Origin: Euglena gracilis
Taxonomy: Eukaryota > Euglenida > Euglenophyceae > Euglenales
Direction of reading: 5' to 3'
Assembly (NCBI GenBank): GCA_039621445.1
Contig: CP154954.1
Coordinates: 6,583,425-6,647,424 of the forward strand
DNA: 64,000 bases
Of this stretch, positions 39,832 through 52,728 are shown piece by piece. The notes below the pieces were generated by a model. It searched no databases. It was not told the DNA's origin and was given only the letters and a program-made list of their open reading frames with translations. Made by a program: the position numbers and the translations under genes. How positions within the stretch are numbered: the stretch's first letter is position 1; each line of letters starts with the position of its first letter.

Positions 39832-42800
39832 TCGTTGTTGCTGTTGTTATGATTCTGATTCTGATTCTGATTCTGATTCTGATTCTGATTCTGATTCTGA
39901 TTCTGATTCTGATTCTGATTCTGATTCTGATTCTGATTCTGATTCTGATTCTGATTCTGATTCTGATTATGATTACAATTATGATAATGATTATGATTAT
40001 GATTACGATCATGATCACGATCACGATCGCGATCGCAATACGATCACAATTTCAATTACAATAACAATTACAATTGCAATTATTATTGTTGGTGTTGTTC
40101 TTGTTCTTGTTATTATTATTGTATATATTGTTTTTACTATTATATTATTATTACATATTTCATTATTACTCACTCAATTTATCATTTTCAATTTTTTTTC
40201 AAAATATAAATTAAAAAAAATTCATAATGATTTCATGCGTTACTTATACTCATTCACGCACAATTATGAAATCACAGGTCTCCACCTGTGATGCTTTTGC
40301 GCCCCTCCCAGCTCTACCGCCTATGGCCCGACGCTTCAAGGGGTGGCGCCTACGCAACGGGCGGGGAAGAGGTGGGGGACGCCTGGACTACCCGCCACGG
40401 CTAACGCGGGAGGGCTGGGGGGGAGTCGGGTGAGGGGAGGCCCTAGGGGCCAACCTTTTAGAAACAGGGGGGGGGGGTGGCCACGCATCGCTGTCTCGCC
40501 TGGTGGGGTGGACGGGGGGTCGTCGGCCGTCCAATCGGCTTGCACCAGGGCCCCGGTTTCCGATACCGCGGGGGAGGGCGTTACGGGCCTGGGACAGGGA
40601 GGCAGGGTTCGGGCGGCCGGACGCCAGGCGGTGCCACTCTCGGTTCGGGGACGTGGGGCGCGGGCGGATCCCCGGGGTCCGCTTCCCCCCTTTCCTGGCG
40701 GGGCACGTGGCGTCTGCCGGAAGGGCGGGTGCAAGAGGCAGGTGGAGGTCCGGCCACGGCCTCTCCTTCCCTGCCAAGGGGAGCATGAGGGCCGCTGCGG
40801 TGGGTCTTTCCGATAGGGGGTATTCCCCCTTCCTCCTTCCTCTCTGGGTTGCAGTTGGTTCTGCCTTTCTTCACCCTCGGTGTCTGATCGGATTCTGTCG
40901 CTCGCTCTCTCCCATCTTCTCTCACTGTCGTCCCTGCACGGACCGGGTGCGGGGGGATTCTCTCTTCTTCTGGAGCACTCTCCTGGCGGGGGGATCTGAG
41001 CTTCTAGCAGCCCTTCTGCCTTCTTTCTGATGGGGAGTTGCTCCCAGGTGTTGGGGAACCTAGGGCTGAGCAGGGATGGGGATGATCCTACGGTCGGGGG
41101 GGTTCTGATCATCCTTCAGGGAGCGGTCCGCCTCTGAACAGGACTGCGCGGGGGGGGATTACAATCATGCGCACGGGCCGCCCAGCGGCGGGCGGGTGGG
41201 TGGCGGGGTGGTGGTGGGGGGTTACGGCCTGGCTGTTCTGTGTTCTGTTATTTTGTTTGTTTTGGCCCTTTACTTTTAATTTTATTACATGGAAAAATTA
41301 TGGGCTGTTTATTTTTCTTTTGATTTAGTTGTTTTTTTTTTCTTGCTCTGTGATGCTTGCAGGTTATTTAAGCTCAGTTCTTCATGGCGCCTCGCCCCGC
41401 AGAGAAGGCAAGACGCTGTGACTTCTTCCCACCCCAGGCCGTTTCAGCCGCCACTTTGGGGCTATGGGTCCCGGCTGGGAAAACCCAATGCGTGGCGGGT
41501 GGGTCGACCCCCCCCCCCCATCCTGGTGGGTGGGTGGATGGGTGGGCAGGGCCAGTCCCCCACCACCCCTTCCTGTGACCCGGGGTTTCTAGGCCACAAA
41601 TGCGGATTCCGTGCCCGGCGCCATCGAGGGGTCGACCGTCCCACCCCCACCCGGCCTTCCCGTACCGCCCGGGTGGTCCCCGGCGGCGGCCTCCCCCCAA
41701 CCACATGCGGCCGTCGGGGCCGGACCGGGCTGCGGAGTCGTCGGGGAAGGCGATGCCGGAGCGGTGGGAGATGCCCAGCAGCACCAGCAGCGTCTCGAGC
41801 GAGGAGGAGAAGGCCCCCGACGCGGCCCAGGCCCCCCCTTTCCGCCGCACGTCCCACGCAGCGTGTAGCTTAAGAAAATTTGCCCCCCCCCCCCTCCGGG
41901 GCGGGGTCTGGCTAGCCAGCAGCCTTTTTCCAGCCTGCCCCCCCCCCTCAATGACATTATTTTATCTTTCCAGCCGCCCTTTGGGCAGCTGGACAGTAAC
42001 GGGTTTTCGTTTTTGGGGGTACAAAAATGGTCCAAAAATGGGGCGAAAATGGGTCAGATTTGGCCTGGCCAGGAAATATTTGGGGTCAAAAAATTGATTT
42101 TTTTTTTTTGCATAAGTGGCAGTTTTTTTGAACGTTTTTGCACTCTCGATTTTTTGGGACCCAGTTCGGCCCCAGGTCGGGTCCAGCTCCAGCCCGGGGG
42201 GGGAGGGAGGTCAGCCAGCAGCCTTTTTCCAGCCAGCCCAAATTTTCCAGCCTCTGAGCTGACCCCCCTCCCCCCGGGGGGGGGGGTTGAAGTTAGCGCC
42301 GGCCATAAACAGACAAGAAGCCTTAGTGCAACTAAGGGGGGGGGGTTGTTAAAAAAACGCCCTGGTCCCACGGTGTCACCGACGCAGAAGGGTTTTAACA
42401 GGTCGGTGCCCCCCTGGACGGCTGGGACGGCTGGGAATTTTGAGTTTAGTTTGGATAGATAATGTTCTATTGATGCCGAAAATCATTTTTCTTCCCCGAG
42501 TTGGGCTGTTTTTTGTTGGCTGGAACTTTGGCGTTTTGTTTTTTGCTCTTTCGGAGTAAATTCTGCTGGTCCGAATTTTTTAAGGTATTTGAAGGCATTT
42601 TGGGGCATTTTAAGGGTTTTTAAGGTGGCTTAAAATGTCATAATGCCTGCGGCGGTCGGCCTGACCACCTACGTCCAACATGGTCGCTGGAGGGGGGCCT
42701 GTGTTCTTGACAGTGATGTTGAGGAGAAGGCCAAACCCCCCGATTGGGTGGCTGCCAGCACCGCGAGCAGCAACGATCTGTGAATTTATTTAAAAACTTT

Positions 42801-45749
42801 TGCTTCGTTTCCTTTGCAGAACACTGCGCAGATTATGCCGACACATGGACACGATTGAGACGTCAAGGCAGGGGGGGGGATGGGGGCGTGGGTGGGTCCG
42901 CCCCCAGGGGGGGTGGAGTCAGGGAGGTGGAAAATATGTACTATACATTTTTTCCAGTTTTTTTTTGCAGTTTTCACGTTTTGGGTTTTTTGCAGTTTTT
43001 TGCAGTTTTTTTGCAACTTTTTTTTGTTCCAGTTTTGAGGAAACCTAAGATGTTTATTTTTTGGTGCTTGTTGTTTTGGCGACAAAGCCACAATTACTCC
43101 CCAACCAAAATTGCTCCCTCTCCAACCTTTGCATTGTAGGAGGTTTGAACAATGTTGAAGGTTGTGAGGGCAGTCGTCAAAGGAGTGCGCAAATTACAAC
43201 AGGTAACCGACATCTTCGTTCCACCCCAATACCTGATGCATATTTTTTTGCGCATGACCTTGCTCTGACCCCGTCTGATGCAGTTGTTGAGTCTGCATTC
43301 AGTCGGCTGAGGATGATTTTGGCAGATCGTCGGTTACGTTGGAGTTCTGACGTTGTTGAGCAGCGCAACAGTTCAGTGCTCGGCGTGCATGCTTCAGGCT
43401 CAAGCGAGCCGACAAAGGCACAAAGCGACGTGCGAAGGGTATGTCTAAAGGAAAAGGCAGACTCAACGTCGATGTGTCAGATGAAGGTTGCTTGCGAGTA
43501 CATTTCGTTCAACAGTAACCTCCACTTCCCCGTCCTCCTCCTCCTTCTTATCTTCATCGTCTGACCTCTCCTCTGATTAAAAGAACCCGATAAAGCATGT
43601 TGCGATGATGTTTTCTTTGCATTGCCATGCCATTCCAATGCTCATCCCATGTCACACCACTCAATGGACCGAAAGTTCCAAATTGAACATCCCCTGCAAG
43701 AATTGAAAGCATCGAATATTTCTGTGTATGGGTTTATGTGCAGTTTTTCCATATTTAGAGAGGAAACCATTTGGCATCATTGTGGGCATGATGGTCGGTG
43801 TGACCCGGCATCCAAACACATGACTTGCATTTCAGTGTATGAAATACCGTATACAGTGTACCTTGATGGACTGCTTCCATTTTTGTCTTCATCAGCTCCA
43901 AAGCTGTGCAAAAAAGTTAGGTCAATTGGGGCGTGCTCATGTGGTCACAATTTACGTTGTTTTGCATATGCACACCATTTCAGCTTGTTTATTGTCTTTT
44001 TTTTGTTGAAGTGCAGTTTTTTGCAGTTTTTGCAGTTTTTTTTTGCAGGTTTTTTTTGCAGTTTTTTGCAGTGCAGTTTTTGACTGGCCCATGCGCAGTT
44101 TCTCCCCCCCCCCTGGTGGAGTTCTGGCCGAGTGGTAGCCCGCTGGAGGGGGGGGTTTCGAAGCGCAAAAACTTTTTGACCCCAAAATTGACCCCCAAAA
44201 GTGGGTCCCTCCAAGCCCTCCCCCGGGTACCCCCAGGGGTGGTGGGTGGGTGGGTGGGTGGGTGGGTGCGGACCACTTTTAATGGAAACAATGCTGTCAA
44301 GGGACAGCGGCTGGAGTGCTGCGGAGCCGCTGCAAGAGTTTCGAGAAACCAGATGTGGGGTACCGCGCCGTGCCAGCACCGTCCAAACGCCATCCTCCCC
44401 CTCATTGCCGGGTGTGTTTGCCCTCTGCCCCGGAGGGTCAACCTCCGCCACGAAACAGTGGGCCAACGCCGCGGAACGCCGGCTTGGCAGGGGCCCGCCC
44501 TCGACGGGCTCCGAGGCCGCGGGGGGGCCCAGTTCCAGCGCGACGAGCAGTACTACGCCCCCCGCCCAGGGCTGCCTGTGTGGAGAGAGAGGCCGAGGAG
44601 GAGGAGGACGGGGTGGCCTCCCCGCCCCCATAGCGGGAGGGAGGAGGCGGAATCGCACGTTTGGATTTCCGGTGGGTGGCGGTGGAGGGGGGTCCCATCT
44701 GGTGGTGGGGTTGGGGGGGGTCACCCACTGCTTCCCAGTTTTACGGTGGCGCCGAAGGAATCGCCCCTTGCAAAGTCCCATTTGGTAGCCTGTCCATCCA
44801 TCTTTCTATGAATCTATGCCACACACCCAGCACAGCACCACACAAGGAAAACGTTGACCTAAAAGTCGGCACCCCCAGAAATTTGGGAAGGCCTCGTTGG
44901 GGGTGGGGGACCCCATCCCTCCAAGGCCCGGGAAAAGCCCCCCCCCCCGGGTCAGTAAGTGAATCTATGGTGTGGGAGTCGACCCCCACCCCACTAGGCC
45001 TTCTCGTACAACGGGTCAGGATAAGCGGCGGAATAGTTTTTTTTTAACCAGCCCCCCCCTGGCCAACATGCAGCCGTGCCCCTGCCGCCCGCCCTCGCCC
45101 CCGCCGCCCCGGGCGGCGGTCCCCGACGACGCGGACGGCACGGAGGTGGTGTTCATCCCGGAGCCCCTGAAGCGGCCAGGGCGGTGGGGTGGGGACCGGG
45201 GCCCGGTCTGCTGCCTCAGACGCCCCAGACGCATTGGGCCCCTGAGGCGCCCCGGGACGCCCGAGGCTCCACTGGCGGCAAGGATGAGGGTTGCAGATGT
45301 CTTGTATATTTTGATATTTAGTATTTTATTAGTTTTAGTATAGATATTTAGTGTTTTATGTTATTATGTCTTATATTTTGGTATATTTTGATATTTCTCA
45401 TGGGAATGTTCATTATTGCCTCAATAAAAACACTACAATGAAGTTCAACTTTTGTATGAACTGAAGTTTAAAGAAATGGCAACTGCGAAAAATGTGGGTT
45501 TGAATTTTTTTTTGGTGTCAAATTATCAAGCCAAGGGGGTGAAGGTTTTCTATCACACGAGAGGTTCTCTCAGACCCTGAACTTGCCATCTTGGTCTGTC
45601 ACCAATTGTCACCAACCCTTTGGTGACAATTTGCAGAAGAGTATCCATGTCAACTGCAATAGGCCTGGCTTTGAGTATACACTACACACACACGCGCACG
45701 CGCGCGCACGCACGCACGCATGCGCGCACGCACACACACATTTGCACAT

Positions 45750-45780
<31 letters not shown>

Positions 45781-48502
45781 TGCACGCACGCACGCACGCA
45801 TGCATGCACGCACACATGCACGCACGCACGCACGCACGCCCGCTCACATGCACACACACACCCACACCCACACACCCACACCCACATTTGTATCTTGGAC
45901 ATTTAATAGATCCAGATTATCGAACCAAGATTTTGCACCACACATCAGATATTTTTTTTGTATTTTAGTGTACATTTTTCACTATCTGAAAAAAAAAGCA
46001 CCAGAAAGTACGGGTAAAAGTCGATCCACCGGTGCACCTGTGAAAGGCTGAAAAGCCTCGCCTTGCCCCACTAGAACCCACCTTTCTGAGGCTGACGACG
46101 GAGCAGCAGCAGCAGCTCAGATGATGGGAGCAGTGAGAGCGAGCAGAGGCGTTCTCAACCCCAGAACATACAATCACTTAGTCACTGGCCGACTTCTCCC
46201 CCCGGGGAGGGTGGATGAGTGATTTTTCAGAGTGACTGACTGGTTATTGGTCCAGACCCCCTACCTCCCGGGTGGGGGGGGGATCAGGAAAATGCCACTA
46301 AAGTGACCCGGCACCAAAGGTGCTGAAAAGTTTTGCCTTTTTTTTTTTTAAGTCTTGTCAATGGACAGGAGATAAATCCATCGCATTTGGTCCAAGATCA
46401 TTGCAGAACAAAAATAGTGCCGGTGACCTGCAGGTTGCAACCTGCAATGTCCAGCGGTGTCAATCATGCGCGATTTGAGTCAGCTGCCGAAAATTCTGTT
46501 TCCTGAGGGAAGAACCCAATGCCCAATTGGGTTGTTCTTTTTTGTAGTCTGGTGCTTCTGCAGATTTTTTTTGCTTTTTTTTTTTTGCTTTTTCTCCCCG
46601 TCATAATGGGTTTTGCTGTTCAAAAAAGGTTGATGCCTTCTCATCCATCATTGAGCTTTAAATTTTCATTTGTAAACCTGGTAAATATTTTCAATGGAAA
46701 GCCAGATTGTTGTGTATTTAGGATTATTGGCCGTCCTTTATTGCATTTTTTTTTGCTTCAATGCCTAAAACTCGGCAACCCATTGGATTTGCAGTTGCAT
46801 ATTCTGGATGGACCCAGGCTTCTTTGCAGGCAAGGGATTTTCTTTGTAGCTGCCCCTGCCCACCAAAATATACACAGCCTTGTTCATATGTTGTGCGCAT
46901 TCCAGCTGAAGGTGTGCTTTGATTCGGGGTGTACCGTTTTTTTCTTAACCGACCACCTTTCCACTCCTCCAGAAACCAGTCAGTCACTCCCCCCCGAAAG
47001 CCAATTAGTCACCCCCTGGAGGGGGGTCGGACACTCTGGAATCCTAGGGAAATTTGACCACAAACGTAGTGCCTTGTGCCGACGTGCAACAGTGCGATGT
47101 CCCCCGCCACTCTTGTTGCCAAGGCCAAGCCATCATCTCAGAACAGGCCACTGCTCAGGGTTCGCAGTACCCGGGGGGCTGGACTGAAGCTAGTCCAAAT
47201 CTGGCCAGCGGAAATCCTAGCGGCGGGGGGTCTGTCAGCAGGGCCAGTTAGTGGGAATTTTTTTTCTGGACCCCCAAACTTGCCAGAAATGCCCATTTTT
47301 GGCCATTTTGGAACAAAACCGCTCAAAAAATGCATCCAATACCTCATTTTCACCTCGACGCGCACGCCAAGGAAATTTTCTTCCAGTTGGAGGGGACCCA
47401 GACCCCCCCCCCCCCCCGAGGCAGGGGGTTTAGCAGTGGCTTTTTTCCAGTGTCCAGCAAATTGGCTGGCCAGTGGAACAACCCCCCCGTGGGGGGGGGT
47501 CCTTAAGCAATGGCCTGTCCCGGAAACTCTATGGGTGGCTGCTTGAAGCGTCGCCCCCCCCCCCCCCCCACCACGCCTTCCCTACATGGAATTGGGCGAT
47601 GCAAGGATGACCACCTGGGGTCCACGCACTCGGCGCACAGCCACCGCCCCCCCCGCCCGGGCGGCCCTGCCAGCAGCGGCGCAGCGCGCCGCAAGAAGGC
47701 GGACAAGGCCAAGAAGCGCCGCCGCAGCTCCGGTTCCAGCTCCAGCTCTGCATCCAAGCAGGCCACTGCTGACCCTCCCCCCCCCCCCCCCCCCCCTTGG
47801 GCCCCGGGTTGTTTAAGGCAACGTGGCCCCCCCCGGTTGGCCCCCCTCGCAGGGTTGAATGCGACTTCTGGAAACTCTATATATGGTCTCTATGGTGGGC
47901 AGGTTTCTCAATAAGGGTTGCTGAACCTCCAGGGGGGGGGGGGGGCTTGACTGCAGCTAGTGCAAACAATGGCCAGTGGAGAATCCAGTGGACCCCCCCC
48001 CCCCCACAGGAGGGGGGGTCTGCTGAGCAGCACTAGCTAGCAGAAGGTGGGTGCTTTTTTTTTTTAATGATGGTCGCACGGTTGTTATGGGTAGGCCGGG
48101 TGGGGAAGGTACGTTCGACTGTTGTGGGAGCTTGTCGGGGTTGGGATGGGTGATGCACAATTCTGGGTGTCGAAGACAATGGGGGTGTGACAATAATCGC
48201 TATCATGGAGAATTCTCCCGCTGACCTGAACGAAGTGAAAGTTTTTTTTGGACCCTCAACAGGCTTCTTTTAAGGGAATTCACACCCCCTGCGGGGGTGG
48301 GTGCTTTGGGCAGGGGGTAGGGCAAAGCCTGCCAATAATGCTCGTTTTTTTTGGCTTTTTTGGGTTTTCTGAAACAAAATAAATATATAATATATAAACC
48401 TCTCAGAAACTCATTAAAACCTGACTTCCAATGTGCCCCCCCCCCCCACCAATTGGGGGACCCCCGGACACCCCCCCCCCCTAACTGAAAAGCAGCAACG
48501 AG

Positions 48503-48589
<87 letters not shown>

Positions 48590-48799
48590 CGCGCGCGCGC
48601 GTGCGTGTGTGTGCGTGCGTGCGCGCGCGCGCGTGTGTGTATGTGTGTGTGCACGCGCGTGCCCTGCAGTGGCGAATGGACCGAGTCCAGCAGCTCCTCC
48701 AGCAGTGGCGACCGCAAGCGGCGGGCGAAGAAGAAGCGCCGCAAGGAGAAGAAGAAGGCCAAGAAGTCCAAGGAGAAGAAGAAGCGGAAGAAGCGCTGA
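37674..48799 (+). CDS. SREK1IP1-like CCHC zinc-knuckle protein, multi-exon gene (whole span)
   Basis: Seven exons give about 260 codons; human SREK1IP1 is 155 residues. The core is a CCHC knuckle, CKRCGATGHLTFQCR, very close to human CKKCGYPGHLTFECR. It is followed, as in SREK1IP1, by an SSTSSVSSEEE stretch and ends in a serine run plus a lysine-rich tail. In animals this protein binds the SR-related splicing factor SREK1, so a nuclear splicing role is inferred from family. The 48-residue start (MPKYAPDFWRNNYLDM) has no counterpart in human and may be a lineage extension. Phases agree except before the last exon. One junction would use a GC donor. The zinc knuckle is firm; joining all exons into one gene is an inference. 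Confidence 0.65.
38166..38682. mobile_element. hAT-type MITE, 517 bp, with internal tandem duplication
   Basis: The left end is CAGGGTTTGATATAAGGA and the right end CCCTTTTATCAAACCTG. The flanks AACCCGAC (38158-38165) and AACCCAAC (38683-38690) differ at one base. A second left end with its own AACCCGAC flank starts at 38337, so the first 171 bp including the target site has been duplicated in tandem after insertion. It is the same family as 34035-34506 and lies in an intron of the zinc-knuckle gene. Confidence 0.85.
39110..39146 (+). CDS. Zinc-knuckle gene exon 2 (LAKTHAAAAGLG)
   Basis: A 37-bp exon between GCTGCTCAG and GGG|GTTTTC. Its phases (2 in, 0 out) bridge exons 1 and 3 exactly. Reading through the donor hits TAA within three codons. 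Confidence 0.5.
39548..39646 (+). CDS. Zinc-knuckle gene exon 3: CKRCGATGHLTFQCR
   Basis: It contains the full C-x2-C-x4-H-x4-C knuckle with the GHLTFQC signature of the SREK1IP1 group. The acceptor is GGGGCAG. Two donors are possible: CGCG|GTGAGG at 39615 or CTG|GTGTTT at 39647. The latter fits the phase of the next exon and adds GARIDWPL, similar in place to LRVDPKRDI of human. A (CTT)n and (GATTCT)n compound microsatellite follows in the intron. Confidence 0.85.
39710..40080. repeat. Compound microsatellite (CTT)n then (GATTCT)n
   Basis: About 38 CTT units (39712-39830) are followed by about 20 GATTCT units (39849-39968), which decay into GATTATGATTACAATTATGA-type sequence. The 247-codon Ser/Asp frame over it is a repeat artefact. 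It begins about 65 bp after the zinc-knuckle exon. Confidence 0.92.
40290..41290. other. GC-rich 1-kb segment of unknown origin in an intron
   Basis: This segment is much richer in G and C than its flanks and contains open frames of 103-258 codons on both strands that are mostly Pro, Arg and Gly. I cannot match any to a family, and there is no convincing splice site. It could be a retroelement 5' part, an inserted GC island or an unplaced exon cluster. The sharp switch from the AT-rich microsatellite at 40280 suggests an insertion. Confidence 0.5.
41738..41830 (+). CDS. Zinc-knuckle gene exon 4: SSTSSVSSEEEKAP
   Basis: The frame AMPERWEMPSSTSSVSSEEE fits the DVSSTSSEDSDEE stretch that follows the knuckle in human SREK1IP1. 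The acceptor is CTGCGGAG. The exon would end GCGGCCCAG|GCCCCC, a GC donor, because no GT lies near and the next exon starts in phase 0. Confidence 0.6.
41990..42360. repeat. Dispersed family with GTTTTTTTGAACGTTTTTGCA and CAGCCTCTGAGCTG
   Basis: It shares with 36420-36650 an AAAATGG-repeat start, a T-run block ending in TTGCA followed by TCGATT, a YACCYGGTTCG/ACCCAGTTCG word, and TTTTCCAGCCTCTGAGCTG. Shorter pieces with CCAGCCAGCACC or CAGCAGCCTTTTTCCAGCC occur at 39165-39235 and 41890-41940. Non-coding. Confidence 0.6.
43100..43490 (+). pseudogene. Second decayed transposase-like C-terminus
   Basis: The frame contains DAVVESAFSRLRMILADRRL followed by RWSSDVVEQRN, resembling the Glu-x-x-Phe-Ser-x-Leu...Arg-Leu dimerisation motif of hAT transposases. 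It starts out of a G-rich and T-rich repeat and ends among stops, so it is a remnant. Its sequence differs from the one at 33.4 kb, so two families are implied. Confidence 0.45.
44430..44600 (+). CDS. Possible exon, QFQRDEQYYAPRPG (unplaced)
   Basis: A GC-rich island with frames in all phases. GAQFQRDEQYYAPRPGLP before GTGTGG has protein-like composition and a donor of the type used elsewhere. It cannot be joined to neighbouring exons by similarity. It may belong to the zinc-knuckle gene or be chance. Confidence 0.25.
45074..45205 (+). CDS. Zinc-knuckle gene exon 5: DGTEVVFIPEPLKRPGRW
   Basis: Opens after CCAACATGCAG in phase 0: a Cys/Pro-rich start, then DDADGTEVVFIPEPLKRPG, ending CCG|GTCTGC in phase 0. 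GC3 bias is strong. I know no counterpart in human SREK1IP1; membership rests on order and phase. Confidence 0.5.
45684..45890. repeat. Alternating CA/CG tract with Z-DNA potential
   Basis: About 200 bp of (CACG), (CGCG), (CA) and (TGCA) units, nearly pure alternating purine-pyrimidine, in the intron before exon 47606. The His/Thr/Ala frames over it are artefacts. Confidence 0.9.
46165..46340. repeat. Interspersed family starting ATACAATCACTTAGTCAC, copy A
   Basis: Copies at 46165-46340, 55830-56000 and 60960-61110 share, in order, a CACTTAGT/CACTTGGT start, a C/G-run hairpin, TTTTTCAGTGTGACTG or TTTTCAGAGTGACTG, a second hairpin, and GTGACCCGGCGCCGAAGGCG. All are 150-180 bp, non-coding and in the same orientation. 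Inverted relatives ending AGTGAATCTATG lie at 44940-44975 and 49200-49230. Confidence 0.75.
47606..47761 (+). CDS. Zinc-knuckle gene exon 6: basic/serine region
   Basis: After GGCGATGCAAG the frame runs DDHLGSTHSAHSHRPPRPGG, then RRKKADKAKKRRRSSGSSSS. This matches the style of the SREK1IP1 tail (KKKRKRSYSSSS). The 3' edge is not resolved: no GT donor in the phase required by the last exon is visible. Confidence 0.6.
48510..48660. repeat. (GT)n/(CG)n tract, Z-DNA potential
   Basis: About 36 GT units, then GCGCGC and GTGCGTGC blocks, ending 10 bp before the acceptor of the last exon. There is little pyrimidine tract at that acceptor except CCCTGCAG. Confidence 0.9.
48670..48799 (+). CDS. Zinc-knuckle gene last exon: Ser-run and Lys-rich tail with stop
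   Basis: GEWTESSSSSSSGDRKRRAK, then repeated KKKRRKEKKKAKK and KEKKKRKKR-stop (TGA at 48797), equals the C-terminal composition and order of SREK1IP1 (SSSS then KKEKKKEKK). Read one base off, the exon gives a Glu-rich frame; the Lys-rich frame is preferred from family resemblance. Confidence 0.75.
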
Positions 48800-50873
<2,074 letters not shown>

Positions 50874-50942
50874 ATGAAGTGGGGGGAGGTGCTGTTCCAG
50901 CTCACCTCCACCTCCAAAGAGGTCCGTGCTGGCGTGGTCCAG
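50874..50942 (+). CDS. GCN1: GCN1 exon with likely start codon: MKWGEVLFQLTSTSKEV
   Basis: The ATG at 50874 is preceded by a CCCACCAG acceptor (5' UTR intron likely). MKWGEVLFQLTSTSKEVRAG matches human LKRFAGKVTTASVKERREIL near the N-terminus. The next exon needs phase 0, which points to CAG|GCCACC (a GC donor); otherwise the exon runs to 50980 at CA|GTGTGG. Confidence 0.7.
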
Positions 50943-52686
50943 GCCACCCTCCTGCCCAGGCCTCTGGGGACCCCAATACAGTGTGGGTCGGGAGGCCCAT
51001 CTACAGTCTGGACAAAAATGACGGGAACCAAAAACGATGGGGAAAAAATTGCCAGGAAAAACTGATGGGAAATTTCGATTTGGAAAGATTAATGATGAGA
51101 AGTCCAACTTTTCATGGAAAACGGTGGTAATTTTTCCCACTGGTGATGAAATTTTTCCAGCAAAAAAGGCAACCCAAAATTCCCAAAAATGGTCAAATTG
51201 GCCTTCTGGGTGACTTTTTGTGGTTTTTCATTGAAAAAATACTTCCAAAAATACCCTGGCTTAACAACGTACCCTTCCCCCCAATAGAAGCCCTGGGGTT
51301 TGTAATGGACAAAAGCCCGAGGGGTTTTGAACGTGTCCATTTAGCCGACCCCCAAGGCCTGCCCCCACCGTTCGTCCAGCAGGCCACCGCCCTCAGCCCC
51401 GACGAGGGCAAGGGCGTGGTGGGGGTGGTGCTGGCCTCGGTGCTCGGCTACACCCACGACCGCCGCACCCGGCATCTGCTGGAGCAGGTGCCCACTGTGA
51501 GACGTACCCCCCCCCCAGTCCAAACATTCAATCTGTGGCGCTTCAATATGGCTGCTAATTCTAACCCCTCCACAGAGGGTTTAGGAATGTATCCTGTGAA
51601 AGCCGCCTGCAGCTGAATGTTGGCAGGGTGGGTATTTGATTGGAAACGTAATTCTATCTTTGCACAAGATTCATTGCGTTTCCCGCAAGCTCCTCACTGT
51701 GAATTTCCTTGATGAGTTTAGAGATGAAGTGCAAAGGAATCGCGTCGAACTGTTCTTGCATTTGATTCTCGCCCAACTCATCTGCGGCCAAATGCAACCA
51801 TTTGGGATACCAAAGGTTAATTGATTTGGTGTGATCATTTGGTGCGAATTGCCACCATTTATTGCCACCAAGTGCAATTCACAACACCAAACTTGAACAG
51901 TTTGACACATGTTGGTCAGCAAGTTCTTTGAAAGAGATGCAATTCCAAATGACAAGTTGTCGGGCTCATTCTTTCTTGTCCCCCGAAAGATTGACTACCT
52001 CTCCTCCATCATACGGCTCATTGGTTCATTTTTGCGCACCAGCACAATCACACACACCCTGGCAATGGTGCGAGCACACTCAGAAGCACCCACACACATC
52101 CATAATACAGTCACGCATACACGTGCGCATCTGCATTCACACACAAGCACGTGTGCGCACACATAGCACACGAGAGCACATATCATACATGCATGCACAC
52201 GTGCACACACGAATGCACAGAGGCACTTACACACGCACAGGTGCACATGCACACTCACACGCAGGCACGCATATGCGGACAAATATTTGCGAATATGCGC
52301 CAGGTGGTCACCAAGGCCGCGGCCATCGACGGTGCAGCAGAACACCTGTGCAAGGCGGCAGTGCTCGCTCTCGGACGGGACCAGTTCGCTCCGGAGTCCC
52401 TGGGCCCGGAGGCGAGAGCTGAGGTGTTGGATTGTTTCCAGTCTACCATTATTGTATTTCAGAAATTTTTGAAAACAATGTTGCAGCAAAATGGTTTTAT
52501 TGTCTTATTTTTTTTGTATTTCACATTGGTTCACCAGAACACCAAGGGTTGTTGAATATCTAAATGGAGGAATTGGTGTCTGCAATTATTTTTGCAATTT
52601 CCACATCTTTCCACAATTTCCGCAATTTCTCCGGAATCTTCTGCATTTTTTCCCTTTCCGCACTTTTTTTTGCAACACAACTCACA

Positions 52687-52728
<42 letters not shown>

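Noticed and set aside
39548-40291. 247-codon frame joining a zinc knuckle to Ser/Asp repeats
   Set aside because: Only the first 33 codons are exon. The rest is a CTT/GATTCT microsatellite beyond a good donor.
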